Shown: positions 39,989 to 49,380, counted from the first letter of the stretch. The stretch: DNA of 64,000 bases from a marine group bacterium Sva0996 bin134 (GCA_002239105.1 MPNQ01000013.1:1-64000); one strand, 5' to 3'. Translations and numbers: made by a program. The notes: generated by a model not told the origin, from the sequence alone.

Positions 39989-40918
39989 ATGAAGTTCGCA
40001 GTGACGTTTCCGATGGTGGCCCACCCCTGGGATCAGAAGCTGATCACCAAGCAGGGTGTGGTGGACTTCGCCCGCACCGCCGAGGAGTCCGGGTTCGACG
40101 GACTGGGCTTCACCGACCACCCCGCTCCCACCGACCGCTGGCTCAACGCCGGCGGGCACGACGCGGTAGACCCGTTCGCCGCCCTGGCCTTTTGCGCCGC
40201 GATCACCGACCGCATCAAGCTGATCCCCAACATCGTGGTGGTGCCCTACCGGAACCCGTTCATCATGGCCAAGGCCATCGCCACCATCGACTCCTTCTCC
40301 GGCGGCCGGTTCATCTTCGCCACCGGCACCGGCTACCTCAAAGGCGAGTTCAAGGCCCTCGGCGTCGACTTCAACAACCGCAACCAGATCTTCGACGAGG
40401 CCATCGAGGCCATGATCGGCATCTGGACCACCGACGACTTTGCCTACGAGGCCAGCACCTTCACCGCCCTGGGCCAAACCGCCAACCCCAAACCCGTGCA
40501 GAAGCCCCACCCACCCATCTGGATCGGCGGCAACTCCAAGCGGGCCCGCCGCCGGGTGGCCGCCGTCGCCAACGGCTGGACGCCGTTCCCCGCCCCCCGG
40601 GTTTTGGCCACCACGGCCAGAACCCCGCCATTGGAGACCCTGGACGACTTGGCGGCCTTGCTCGACGAACTGTGGACCTACGTCGACGAGGCCGGCCGCA
40701 ACCCGGCTGACTTCGATGTCAGCTACCTCAACCCCGTCGGCGGCCCACCAGCCGCCCCCGACTTCGACGCCGACGCCCACATCGCCGCCCTGGCCGATCT
40801 CGAAGCGCTGGGAGTCACCTGGATCACCGTCACCCTCCCCGGTGACGACATCGAGGCCACCCTCGACACCATGCGCCGCTACGGCGAAACGGTCATCGCC
40901 CCCTCCCAGAGCACCTAG
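39989..40918 (+). CDS. LLM-class F420/flavin-dependent oxidoreductase
   Basis: A 309-residue luciferase-like protein, shorter than and only distantly related to the pair at 3473-5776. It resembles F420-dependent actinobacterial members. Features are F-D-G-L-G-F-T-D-H-P, I-D-S-F-S-G-G-R-F-I-F-A-T-G-T-G and I-W-I-G-G-N-S-K-R-A. ATG 39989 has a good GAGGAGA ribosome-binding site; longer in-frame starts overlap the kinase gene. The acyl-CoA ligase begins immediately after its stop, so the two are co-transcribed, and an oxidation of the ligase's substrate is plausible. Confidence 0.9.
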   Translation: MKFAVTFPMVAHPWDQKLITKQGVVDFARTAEESGFDGLGFTDHPAPTDRWLNAGGHDAVDPFAALAFCAAITDRIKLIPNIVVVPYRNPFIMAKAIATIDSFSGGRFIFATGTGYLKGEFKALGVDFNNRNQIFDEAIEAMIGIWTTDDFAYEASTFTALGQTANPKPVQKPHPPIWIGGNSKRARRRVAAVANGWTPFPAPRVLATTARTPPLETLDDLAALLDELWTYVDEAGRNPADFDVSYLNPVGGPPAAPDFDADAHIAALADLEALGVTWITVTLPGDDIEATLDTMRRYGETVIAPSQST

Positions 40919-42562
40919 ATGCCTGATCCCGGCCCCGGCACCAGTTCGGTCGAGTTCCCCCCCTTCGAGCCGATCATTCCCCACTTGATCCGGGCCGCGG
41001 CTGCAACGCACGCCGATCGAATGCTGGCCGTGCTGGGCGACCATCGGATGACCTACGCCGATGCCAACACCGCCTCGGCGGCTATCGCCAAGGGGCTTTT
41101 AGCCGCCGGCGTGGGCAAGGGCACCCGGGTGGGACTGCTGGCCCCCAACAGCCCTGATTGGATCGCCGCCTGGCTGGCCCTTGGCCGCATAGGTGCGCTC
41201 GGCGTGCTGCTCAACACCTACTACAAGACTCGAGAGCTCGACTGGGTGCTGCGCCATGCCGATGTGCAGGTGCTGCTCAGCGTGCCCGGCCATCTCGGCC
41301 ACGACTACCTGACCCGCCTAGAAGAGATCGCCCACCCCGGCGACGATCCGGTCATCCGGGCACCGTCGCACCCCTATTTGCGCTCGGTGTGGGTCTGGGG
41401 GCAGTCCGACCGACCGTGGGCCGGATCGATGGACGACCTGCTGGCCGCCGGGGAGGCGATCAGCGACGATTTGTTAGCGGCGGCGGAGGCCGAAGTGGTT
41501 CCCGCCGACCACTTCGCCGTGATCTACACGTCGGGGAGCACCGCCGCGCCCAAGGGCGCCATCCATACCCAGGGAGCGGTGGTGCGCCACGCCTACAACC
41601 TGTGGCCGTTCCGGGATCTGGTGGCCGACGACCGCGTATACACGCCGATGCCCATGTTCTGGGTGGGGGGCATGTCGTTCATGCTGGTGGCGGCGATCCA
41701 CGCCGGGGCCGGGCTGGTGTTCGAGGAGCGGTTCGACCCCGGCGAGACCCTGGCCATGATCGAGCGGGAGCAGGTGACCATCGTGTCGGGGTGGCCCCAC
41801 ATGGCCAAGCTGCTCACCGAGCACCCCGACTTCGCCACCCGCAACCTGTCGTCGGTACGGGGCGGCAGCCTCTACGCCCTCCTGCCCGCCGACGAGCAGA
41901 TCGAAGATCCCGAATTGCGGGTGAACTCGCTGGGCATGACCGAGACGCTCGGGCCCCACACCCTGGATGTCATGGGCACCCCGCTGCCCGAGGAGAGGAG
42001 GGGCTCGTTTGGCCGCCAGGTGCCCGGCATGGAGCACCGAATCGTCGATCCCGTGACCGGCGAGGACTGCCCGACCGGACAGCGGGGCGAGGTCTGGGTG
42101 CGGGGCTATGCCCTCATGGCCGGCCTCTACAAGGTGGAGCGGGCCGACGCCTTCACACCTGATGGTTGGTATCGCACCGGCGACAGCGGCTACTTCGACG
42201 ACGACGGCCACTTTTACTTCACCGGCCGGATGGGCGACCTCATCAAGTCATCCGGCATGAACATCACCCCCCGGGAGATCGAGCTGGTGATGGAGGAGTT
42301 CGACGAGGTCATGCACGCCTTCGTGTGCGGCGTGCCCCACCCCGACCGCATCGAAGACGTGGCCGCCGCCGTGGTGCTGCGCCCCGGCCTGCCGCTCACC
42401 TCCGAAGAGCTCAGAGCACTGACCGCCGAGCGGGTGGCGTCGTACAAGGTCCCCCGTCATGTGGCTGTGTTCAACACCCCCGACGAGTTGCCCTGGCTCG
42501 ATTCGGGGAAGATCGACATCATGGGTGTGAAGCGGCTTCTCACCGAGCGCTACACCGGCTGA
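40919..42562 (+). CDS. Acyl-CoA synthetase (AMP-binding), long form
   Basis: A 547-residue ANL-superfamily ligase activating a carboxylic acid via an acyl-adenylate. The ATP loop is Y-T-S-G-S-T-A-A-P-K-G. Further motifs are N-S-L-G-M-T-E-T (A5-like), W-Y-R-T-G-D-S-G-Y (A7), G-R-M-G-D-L-I-K-S-S-G (hinge) and S-G-K-I-D at the end with the A10 lysine. ATG 40919 directly abuts the upstream TAG. The second, shorter ligase follows after 4 bp. The specificity-determining residues do not allow a substrate call. Confidence 0.9.
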   Translation: MPDPGPGTSSVEFPPFEPIIPHLIRAAAATHADRMLAVLGDHRMTYADANTASAAIAKGLLAAGVGKGTRVGLLAPNSPDWIAAWLALGRIGALGVLLNTYYKTRELDWVLRHADVQVLLSVPGHLGHDYLTRLEEIAHPGDDPVIRAPSHPYLRSVWVWGQSDRPWAGSMDDLLAAGEAISDDLLAAAEAEVVPADHFAVIYTSGSTAAPKGAIHTQGAVVRHAYNLWPFRDLVADDRVYTPMPMFWVGGMSFMLVAAIHAGAGLVFEERFDPGETLAMIEREQVTIVSGWPHMAKLLTEHPDFATRNLSSVRGGSLYALLPADEQIEDPELRVNSLGMTETLGPHTLDVMGTPLPEERRGSFGRQVPGMEHRIVDPVTGEDCPTGQRGEVWVRGYALMAGLYKVERADAFTPDGWYRTGDSGYFDDDGHFYFTGRMGDLIKSSGMNITPREIELVMEEFDEVMHAFVCGVPHPDRIEDVAAAVVLRPGLPLTSEELRALTAERVASYKVPRHVAVFNTPDELPWLDSGKIDIMGVKRLLTERYTG

Positions 42563-42566
42563 GCCG

Positions 42567-43946
42567 ATGATCCACGAGATGCTCACCCTCGTTCCCCGGC
42601 GGGACGACCTCATCGTGGCCGGAGACCGCCGCCTGTCCACCGACGAGGTGATGGCCTGGGCCGCCCAGGCCGCCGCCACCCTCGAAGCGGGCCAGCCCAC
42701 CGCCTTCCAACTCCCCACCGGCCCCGAGGGCGTGGTGGCCTACCGGGCGTGCTGGCAAGCCGGGGCGGTGGCCGTCCCGCTGCTGCAATCCGACGAGGGC
42801 CGCCAGCGATCACACGCTTTCGCCACGCTCGGCATCAACCGCCTGCTAAACCCCTCCGAACACCCCGCTGAATACCCCGCTGGCGGTGAGGCCTCCCCCC
42901 GCCGCTCGACCCAAGACCGGCCCGACGACCGGGCCCTCATCATGTTCACCTCCGGCTCCTCGGGCGTTCCCAAAGGCGTGGTCCACACCCAGGCGGCCCT
43001 GGCCTACAAGACCCGCCAGACAATCGCCATCCAGGAATTCACCCCCGACGACGCCGGGCTCTTTCCCGCTTCTCTGGCCCACGTGGCCGGGCTGCTCCAC
43101 GGAGTGCTCATCCCCGGCGCCGCTTCGATCAAAACCGTGCTCATGTCCCGCTGGGACCCGGCCGAGGCCCTGCGGCTCATCGAACAGGAGCAGATCACCT
43201 ACATGGTCGGCCCGCCCACCTTCTTCAACGACCTCATGGGCCACCCCGACTTCAGCCCCAGCCGAACCGCCTCCCTCCGGCTTCTGTCCATCGGCGGCTC
43301 CAGCATCACCCCCGCCTTCGTGAACCGGGCCCGCGACGCCTTCGGATGCGTCGTCAAGCGGGCCTACGGCTCCACCGAGGCGCCCACCGCCACCACCTGC
43401 ACCATCGGTGACGACCCCGAGCGCATGGCCAACACCGACGGCCGACCGTTCGCCCCTACCCAGATCCGAGTCGACGAGCACGGCGAGATCCAGATCCACG
43501 GCCCCGAGGTGACCGTCGGCTACCTCGACCCCGCCCACACCGCAGCCGCCTTCACCGAAGACGGATGGTTCCGCACCAGGGATTTGGGCCGCCTCGACGC
43601 CGACGGCTATCTCACCGTTATCGGCCGCCTGGGCCAAAAGATCATTCGTGGCGGCGAGAACATCGACGCCATTGAGGTGGAGGCCATCCTCGAATCCCAT
43701 CCCGCGGTGAGCCAGGCCGTAGTTCTGGGCGAGCCCGACGACCGCCTCGGTGAGCGGGTGGCCGCCTTTGTGGTGGCCGACGGCTCATTCGACCTCGACG
43801 AGTGCCGCCGCTGGTTCGCCGAGGCCGGCGCAGCCCGCTTCATGACCCCCGAGCGGCTGATTGCGATCGCTGAAATGCCCACGATGCCCTCGGGAAAGCC
43901 CGACCGGGCTGACTTGGCCGAAAAACTCCGCGACCCAACCCGATAA
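42567..43946 (+). CDS. Acyl-CoA synthetase (AMP-binding), short form
   Basis: A 459-residue ANL ligase, about 80 residues shorter than usual because the N-terminal part is reduced (starting M-I-H-E-M-L-T-L-V). The core motifs are complete: F-T-S-G-S-S-G-V-P-K-G, A-Y-G-S-T-E-A, W-F-R-T-R-D-L-G with R-T-R-D in place of R-T-G-D, G-R-L-G-Q-K-I-I-R-G-G-E-N and the A10 lysine in P-S-G-K-P-D. It follows the other ligase with only 4 bp between and may use a related acid. Confidence 0.89.
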   Translation: MIHEMLTLVPRRDDLIVAGDRRLSTDEVMAWAAQAAATLEAGQPTAFQLPTGPEGVVAYRACWQAGAVAVPLLQSDEGRQRSHAFATLGINRLLNPSEHPAEYPAGGEASPRRSTQDRPDDRALIMFTSGSSGVPKGVVHTQAALAYKTRQTIAIQEFTPDDAGLFPASLAHVAGLLHGVLIPGAASIKTVLMSRWDPAEALRLIEQEQITYMVGPPTFFNDLMGHPDFSPSRTASLRLLSIGGSSITPAFVNRARDAFGCVVKRAYGSTEAPTATTCTIGDDPERMANTDGRPFAPTQIRVDEHGEIQIHGPEVTVGYLDPAHTAAAFTEDGWFRTRDLGRLDADGYLTVIGRLGQKIIRGGENIDAIEVEAILESHPAVSQAVVLGEPDDRLGERVAAFVVADGSFDLDECRRWFAEAGAARFMTPERLIAIAEMPTMPSGKPDRADLAEKLRDPTR

Positions 43947-43949
43947 ACT
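43944..43949 (+). promoter_or_regulatory. -10 element TAAACT for the DtxR-type regulator
   Basis: TAAACT contains the TAA stop of the upstream ligase gene and lies 7 nt before the GTG at 43957, so the regulator probably has its own leaderless promoter, as at 3470-3475. Confidence 0.5.
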
Positions 43950-43956
43950 TCCGGTC

Positions 43957-44628
43957 GTGGCCCATTACGAGACCCCTGAGTGGCATCCGGCCTTCGAGGA
44001 ATACTGCGAGACCATCTTCGAGTTAGCCGAAGACGATGTCGACGTCATCCAGGCCCGGGTGGCCGAGCGCCTCGACGTATCCCGCCCCGCAGTGTCCGAG
44101 ATGATCCATCGCCTTGAGGCCGAAGGCCTTGTCAACCTCAAGGGCCGCTCCATCGAGCTTTCCTCCGACGGGATGGACCTGGCCGAGCGGGTGGTGCGCC
44201 GCCACCGCCTGGCAGAGGTGTTCCTCACCCAGGTGCTGGGCCTGTCCTGGGCCGACGCCCACTCCGAGGCCGGCAAATGGGAGCACGTAATCTCCCCCTT
44301 GGTGGAGCAAGCCATGATGCGGGTTCTCGACGACCCCACCACCTGCCCCCACGGCAACCCCATCCCCGGCTCCAACTACCAGGCCCCCCCAACCAAGGCC
44401 CTAGCCAAAGTCAATGTGGGCCAGCGCTTCGTCGTCACCCGCATCACCGAAGAACTGGAGTTCACCGAGGGCCTGCTCGACTTCCTGGAGGGCTCATCGG
44501 TGGTCCCCGGTGCCCAAGGGGTCATCACCGCCTCCTCGCCCGACGGCACCACCACCGTCGAGATCGACGGCCACCACGTCGGCATCGGCGGCTTCGCCAG
44601 CCAACGCATCCTCGTCACCGCCGCCTGA
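43957..44628 (+). CDS. DtxR/MntR-family metal-dependent transcriptional regulator
   Basis: A 223-residue metalloregulator. The winged helix-turn-helix occupies about residues 10-65 (V-S-R-P-A-V-S-E-M-I-H-R-L-E). The dimerisation/metal domain (about 66-140) has H-R-L-A-E-V-F-L, then E-x-x-x-W-E-H and C-P-H-G-N-P-I-P, supplying the Glu, His and Cys ligands of IdeR/DtxR-like proteins. A FeoA/SH3-like domain closes the protein. It would repress genes when loaded with Fe or Mn. The acyl-CoA dehydrogenase gene begins at the next base after its stop, an odd partner unless regulator and enzyme are simply co-transcribed. Targets are unknown. Confidence 0.9.
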   Translation: MAHYETPEWHPAFEEYCETIFELAEDDVDVIQARVAERLDVSRPAVSEMIHRLEAEGLVNLKGRSIELSSDGMDLAERVVRRHRLAEVFLTQVLGLSWADAHSEAGKWEHVISPLVEQAMMRVLDDPTTCPHGNPIPGSNYQAPPTKALAKVNVGQRFVVTRITEELEFTEGLLDFLEGSSVVPGAQGVITASSPDGTTTVEIDGHHVGIGGFASQRILVTAA

Positions 44629-45810
44629 GTGGACTTAGCCCCCACCGCCGACCAGGAAGCGCTCCGACACGAGTGCCGGCGGTGGCTTCAGGAGAATCTT
44701 CCTTGGGAATACGGCCAAGGATTGCCGCCGATGTTCGACGATCTGGGTGAAGAGGTCGAATTTCTCCGCAAGTGGCAGGCGTCGCTGGCTGAGGCCCGTT
44801 TTGTGGGCGTGACCTGGCCGGTGGAGTATGGCGGACGCGGCGCTGGTCCCCTGCACCACTACATCGTCCAGGAGGAGCTGGCTCGGGCTCGGGCACCGGA
44901 GCTGGTGGGCCGCATCGGCGTGAATTTGATCGGGCCTACGATCCTGGCCCACGGCACCCTGGAGCAGAAGCAGCGTTGGCTTCCCTCGATACTCCCGGCC
45001 CAACAACTGGTCTGCCAGTTGTTCAGCGAGCCCGACGCGGGCAGCGATTTGGCTTCCCTCTCCACCCAGGCTGTCCCTGCCGAGAGCGGTTGGCGGCTCA
45101 GCGGACAGAAGGTGTGGACCTCCTACGCCCAGTTCGCCGACTGGGGCCTGTGCCTGGCCCGATCCCACCCCGACGAGCCCAAGCATCGGGGCATCACCGC
45201 CTTCATGGTCGACATGCACGCCCCCGGAGTCGACATCCGCCCCCTACGCCAGATCACCGACGAGTCCGACTTCAACGAGGTCTTCTTGAACGACGTGTTC
45301 GTTCCCGACGATCAGGTCCTCGGCGAGCCCGGCAATGGCTGGCGGGTGTCGCAGGCCACCCTCAGCGTGGAGCGGGGCACGAACCCCCGCCAGCTCGTCA
45401 TCCACCTCCAACTCCTCGACGAACTCTTCCGCTTGGCCACCGAAGCCGGCCGCAACCTAGACCCCGTGATCCGCCAAGCCCTGGCTCGCTCCTACATCGA
45501 GGTCCGCCTTTTCCAGCTTCAGAACTGGCGGGTGCTATCACGACTGGCCCATGGCCTAGACCACGGACCGGAATCGGCCACCGCCAAGCTCTTCTGGAGC
45601 GAGATGAGCCAACGCCTCCACGAAACGGCCATGGAGGTGCTGGGCCCCGCCGCCCCCCTGTGGCGGGGCGACCCCCACAATCCCGGCGGGGGCCGCTGGC
45701 AGCGGTCTTGGCTGTACTATCGGGCCGCGACGATCTTCGCCGGAACCAGCGAAATCCAGCGCAACATCATCGGGGAGAGAATTCTTGGTCTTCCCAGGGA
45801 ACCCCGATAG
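44629..45810 (+). CDS. Acyl-CoA dehydrogenase
   Basis: A 393-residue FAD-dependent acyl-CoA dehydrogenase. It has Q-L-F-S-E-P-D-A-G-S-D (substrate/FAD segment), K-V-W-T-S-Y-A-Q (FAD loop) and the C-terminal F-A-G-T-S-E-I-Q-R-N-I-I-G-E-R-I-L-G-L-P-R-E-P. In medium-chain enzymes the catalytic base is the Glu of Y-E-G-T; here that place is Ala (F-A-G-T). The base must lie elsewhere, as in the large actinobacterial FadE subfamilies, some of which are hetero-oligomers. It starts at GTG 44629, flush with the regulator gene. Confidence 0.9.
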   Translation: MDLAPTADQEALRHECRRWLQENLPWEYGQGLPPMFDDLGEEVEFLRKWQASLAEARFVGVTWPVEYGGRGAGPLHHYIVQEELARARAPELVGRIGVNLIGPTILAHGTLEQKQRWLPSILPAQQLVCQLFSEPDAGSDLASLSTQAVPAESGWRLSGQKVWTSYAQFADWGLCLARSHPDEPKHRGITAFMVDMHAPGVDIRPLRQITDESDFNEVFLNDVFVPDDQVLGEPGNGWRVSQATLSVERGTNPRQLVIHLQLLDELFRLATEAGRNLDPVIRQALARSYIEVRLFQLQNWRVLSRLAHGLDHGPESATAKLFWSEMSQRLHETAMEVLGPAAPLWRGDPHNPGGGRWQRSWLYYRAATIFAGTSEIQRNIIGERILGLPREPR

Positions 45811-45876
45811 AGGTTTGCATTCAAACATTAGGCTTGGATCCCTGGGCCTGCCTCGGGAGCCCCGTTAGGAGGGCCA

Positions 45877-46710
45877 ATGAGCACAGCATTCGACACCATC
45901 GAATACCGAGTCGACGGGGCCGTGGCCACCATCACCCTCAACCGGCCTGATGTGGCCAACGCCCAGGACACCCAGCTAATCGACGAGCTCGACGCTGCCT
46001 TCGATCTGGCCGAGGCCGACGACGAGGTGCGGGTGGTGATAATGGCCGCCAAAGGACGCCATTTCTCGGCGGGCCACGACCTCAAGGCGCTGGTGGGCGA
46101 TGTGGAGCCCGACAAGTGGCGGCTCATGCGGGACACGCCTGAGGGCAAGTTCCACCACGAGAAAACCATGTACTTCGACCGCTGCCTGCGGATACGGGAC
46201 TTCCCCAAGCCCACCATCGCCGCCGTCCACGGCAAGTGCATCGCCGCGGGGGTGATGCTGGCCTGCATGTGCGACCTCATCGTGGCCTCCGACGACGCGT
46301 CGTTCCAGAACCCGGTGCTGCGCATGACCGGCGCCGCGGTGGAGATCCTCATCGAGCCGTGGGAGATGCCCCCCCGCAAGGCCAAGGAGTTCCTGCTCAC
46401 CGCCCAAACCATCACCGCGGCCGATGCCGAGCGACTGGGCATGGTCAACCGGGTGGTGCCCCGCGACGAGCTGTCCGCCACCGTCCAGGAGATGGCCGAG
46501 GCCATCGCCTTGGTGCCCCCGGCCACCGCCGCAGTGGTGAAGCGGTCCATCAACAAGACTCTGGAGCTGATGGGCCAAAAGGACGCCTGGGACTACCACT
46601 TCATGGCCCATCACTGGATGCACAACACCGACACCGCCCTGGGCGCGCTGGAGCGGCGCATGCAGAAGTCCTCGATGAAGGAAGTCTTCGCCGAGCACCG
46701 GGATGCGTAA
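45877..46710 (+). CDS. Enoyl-CoA hydratase/isomerase family protein
   Basis: A 277-residue crotonase-fold enzyme preceded by the strongest ribosome-binding site in the area (AGGAGG). It has A-T-I-T-L-N-R-P, G-R-H-F-S-A-G-H-D-L and the oxyanion Gly region G-K-C-I-A-A-G-V-M-L. The Glu at the Glu144 position is absent (F-Q-N-P-V-L-R-M), while a Glu near the Glu164 position is present (K-A-K-E-F-L-L-T). It may therefore be an isomerase or a different crotonase. The CoA-transferase gene overlaps its end by 8 bp. Confidence 0.89.
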   Translation: MSTAFDTIEYRVDGAVATITLNRPDVANAQDTQLIDELDAAFDLAEADDEVRVVIMAAKGRHFSAGHDLKALVGDVEPDKWRLMRDTPEGKFHHEKTMYFDRCLRIRDFPKPTIAAVHGKCIAAGVMLACMCDLIVASDDASFQNPVLRMTGAAVEILIEPWEMPPRKAKEFLLTAQTITAADAERLGMVNRVVPRDELSATVQEMAEAIALVPPATAAVVKRSINKTLELMGQKDAWDYHFMAHHWMHNTDTALGALERRMQKSSMKEVFAEHRDA

Positions 46711-47995
46711 GCCGCTGGCCGGCTTGCGGGTGCTCGACGTTGGCACCCGGATCGCCGCCCCGTTCTGCGCCGGCATCCTTGGCGAGCAGGGCGCCGAGGT
46801 CATCAAGATCGAACAGCCCGGCACCGGCGACCCCATGCGCACCATCGGCCCCTTCGCCAACCCTGGCGACGAGCCGCCAGCGGGGGAGGGCAGCGACCAC
46901 CCCTACTCGCTGTTCTGGGCAGTAGAGGGCCGGGGCCGCAAGTCGGTCACCCTCGACCTTCGCCAACCCCGAGGCCAAGAGCTGTTCCGACAGCTGGCCT
47001 CCCACGCCGACGTGCTGTGCGAGAACTTCCGCCCCGGCACCCTGGAGCGCTGGAACATCCACCCCGAGGTGCTGCCCCGCCGCCTGGTCACGGTGCGCAT
47101 CAGCGTCTTCGGCCAAGACGGCCCCAAGTCGCTGCGCCCCGGACTCGATCGCAACGGGGTGGCCTACGGCGGCCTGCTCCACCTCACCGGCGAGCCCGAC
47201 CGCCCCCCGGTGCGCCCCGGCCTCACCATCTCCGACTACCTCACCGGGGTGTTCGCCTCCCAGGCCGCCACTGCCTTGCTCTATGAGCGAGACGCCGGCG
47301 GCACCGGCGAGGGCGGGGTGATCGACGCCTATCTCTACGGTTCGGTGCTGCGCATCCTGGAGTGGACCCACGCCGCCTACCACCACCTCGGCCTGGTGCG
47401 GAACCGCACCGGCAACCGGCTCGACCACTCGGCCCCGCTCGACAACTACCCCAGCCGCGACGGCCGCTGGGTGTGCATCGCCGCCGCCATGGAAACCAAC
47501 TTCGCCCGCCTGTGCACCGCCATGGACCGCCAAGACCTGCTCGACGACTCCAAGTTCGCCACTGCCGAGGTCCGGGCGGCCAATGGCGACGAGATCAACC
47601 AGATCGTGGCCCGCTGGACCGCCCAACTCGACGCCGCCGACATCGAAGCCCGCTGCGTGGCTCACGACGTGCCCGTGGCCACCGCCTACGACGCCGCCGA
47701 CATCGCCGCCGACCCCCACATAGCCGCCCGCGGCGACCTAATCGCCATCGACGACCCGGTAGTAGGCCCCCTGAACCAGCAAGCCCCCTTCCCCCGCTTC
47801 GACGCCAACCCCCCACCCCTCCCCCCCCGCGCCCCCCCCCCCCGCCCCCCCACCGCCGAAGCCCCCACCCCCCCCCCCCCCCCCATCCCCACCGGCGCCC
47901 CCCGCCTCGGCCACCACACCGACGAAGTCCTCACCGCCCTCTGCAACCTCACCCAAGACGATCTGGCCTCGCTGCGAGCCGAGGGCATCATCTGA
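46703..47995 (+). CDS. CaiB/BaiF-type class III CoA-transferase
   Basis: A 430-residue family III CoA-transferase, moving CoA between a donor thioester and an acid. It has G-L-R-V-L-D-V-G-T-R-I-A-A-P-F, E-V-I-K-I-E-Q-P, N-F-R-P-G-T-L-E-R-W, and the catalytic-Asp region L-T-I-S-D-Y-L-T-G. A proline-rich insertion of about 25 residues (372-397) interrupts the normally compact C-terminal segment; it is encoded by C-runs at 47809-47890. The frame remains open and the conserved end L-G-H-H-T-D-E-V-L follows. It overlaps the crotonase gene and ends the cluster. Confidence 0.9.
   Translation: MRKPLAGLRVLDVGTRIAAPFCAGILGEQGAEVIKIEQPGTGDPMRTIGPFANPGDEPPAGEGSDHPYSLFWAVEGRGRKSVTLDLRQPRGQELFRQLASHADVLCENFRPGTLERWNIHPEVLPRRLVTVRISVFGQDGPKSLRPGLDRNGVAYGGLLHLTGEPDRPPVRPGLTISDYLTGVFASQAATALLYERDAGGTGEGGVIDAYLYGSVLRILEWTHAAYHHLGLVRNRTGNRLDHSAPLDNYPSRDGRWVCIAAAMETNFARLCTAMDRQDLLDDSKFATAEVRAANGDEINQIVARWTAQLDAADIEARCVAHDVPVATAYDAADIAADPHIAARGDLIAIDDPVVGPLNQQAPFPRFDANPPPLPPRAPPPRPPTAEAPTPPPPPIPTGAPRLGHHTDEVLTALCNLTQDDLASLRAEGII
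47809..47890 (+). repeat. Poly-C low-complexity tract inside the CoA-transferase gene
   Basis: About 80 bp that is nearly all C, including an uninterrupted run of 17 C (47868-47884) and one of 12 C (47832-47843). It encodes mostly proline. A change of length by other than three bases would remove the last 35-40 residues. It could be a slippage site or a sequencing/assembly error. Confidence 0.85.
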
Positions 47996-48126
47996 CCATT
48001 TGCCAAGACCCGCACCTCCGAGATCCACGTCAGCATCCCCTGGACAAGCAGGTTCAACTCCTATTTCGTCTATTTCTTACGAAAATGAGAACTAACTAGC
48101 TAGGATATGGCTAGGAGGGCGCTACC

Positions 48127-49380
48127 ATGCTTCTACGATTTCAGGTTTCGAATCACCGGTCAATCCTCGACCCCGTGGAACTGTCGATGATCGCTGTGGA
48201 CCAGGATCGCGCCGCCACCCGAGGCTTCGACCGCCTGTCCGAGCGTGTTCTGACCACTGCTGGCATTTATGGCCCCAATGCCTCCGGTAAGTCAAACATT
48301 CTGGATGCTCTGTATTGGCTTTCATATGCCGTGGCAACCTCCCTATGGGAAGGAGGGGACTCCATTGCCCGAGACCCACACCGCTTTGGTAAGGGGCCGG
48401 ATCAGCCCTCGACGTTCGATTTGGATTTGGTAGTCAACGATGTCCGCCATGGGTACCAGCTTGAAGTCGACGACTCGGCCGTGCTGTACGAAAGCCTGTG
48501 CAGCTACCCCGAGCGGAGACGTCGGGTGCTTTTTGAGCGGGAAGGCGATGAGGTCCACTTCCGCCGCGGGCTGAGCGGTACCGGTGGGACCAAGGAACTG
48601 CTTACACCGACGACGCTGGTTCTCTCGGCCGGCACCCGCGTTGGTGATTCTGCCATCAAGGCGGTAGGCCGCGCGGTCTCTCGGATGGCTGAGATCAATG
48701 CCCATAGATTCAACCGGAGGAGGCGTTCTTCATCGTTCCAGTTCGTTGTCCGCTCTTCGAATACGGATTCGATGTTCGAGGACGCGGGGATTCGCGAGCA
48801 GCGGGTTTTCGGGGATGTCACATGGGGTGAGGCAGCCATGGATTTGATCCGTCTGTCAGATCCGGGCATCACAGATTTCGACATAGTTGAACTTGAAGAC
48901 CACACCACCGGCATTGTCGGCGAAGAACTGCTTTTCGTGCATCACGATGGAAATAAGCCCGTCCCGTTTTGGCATGCGGAGGAATCCGCAGGAACCCGGG
49001 TGCTGTTCAGCCTGATTGGTCCAGCGCTTGATGCGCTTCAGGAGGGACAGGTTCTCTTATTCGACGAGGCCGATGCCAGTCTGCATCCCCGGCTTTCGGC
49101 TCGTCTCCTCGAACTGTTCCAAGACCCGCAGACCAACCCTCGCGGCGCCCAACTCATCTTGGCCACCCACGACACTTCCTTGCTCAACACGCTGAATCGC
49201 GACGAGGTCTGGCTCACCGAGAAAGGGTCCGATGGTGCCACTCGGCTCATGGCCTTGGCCGAATTCGGCGGCGACCTCGTGAGGCGATCCCTGAACCTGG
49301 AACGGGCCTACCTCCAGGGCCGCTTCGGTGCCATCCCCGAGATCGACCAAACCGACGTCCGCCGCGCCCTCGGATTCTGA
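48127..49380 (+). CDS. RloA/AbiLi-like AAA ATPase (defence)
   Basis: A 417-residue ABC/SMC-type ATPase of the AAA_15/AAA_21 group. The Walker A is G-P-N-A-S-G-K-S-N (Lys55). The signature-like E-E-S-A-G-T-R-V-L lies near residue 285, Walker B is V-L-L-F-D-E-A-D-A-S-L-H-P, and A-T-H-D supplies the switch His. The central 200 residues form the coiled/arm region. The next gene, 13 bp downstream, encodes an RloB-type protein. This gene pair is known from restriction-linked rloAB loci and from the lactococcal abortive-infection system AbiL. G+C is visibly lower than in the catabolic genes. ATG 48127 has an AGGAGGG ribosome-binding site. Confidence 0.87.
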   Translation: MLLRFQVSNHRSILDPVELSMIAVDQDRAATRGFDRLSERVLTTAGIYGPNASGKSNILDALYWLSYAVATSLWEGGDSIARDPHRFGKGPDQPSTFDLDLVVNDVRHGYQLEVDDSAVLYESLCSYPERRRRVLFEREGDEVHFRRGLSGTGGTKELLTPTTLVLSAGTRVGDSAIKAVGRAVSRMAEINAHRFNRRRRSSSFQFVVRSSNTDSMFEDAGIREQRVFGDVTWGEAAMDLIRLSDPGITDFDIVELEDHTTGIVGEELLFVHHDGNKPVPFWHAEESAGTRVLFSLIGPALDALQEGQVLLFDEADASLHPRLSARLLELFQDPQTNPRGAQLILATHDTSLLNTLNRDEVWLTEKGSDGATRLMALAEFGGDLVRRSLNLERAYLQGRFGAIPEIDQTDVRRALGF

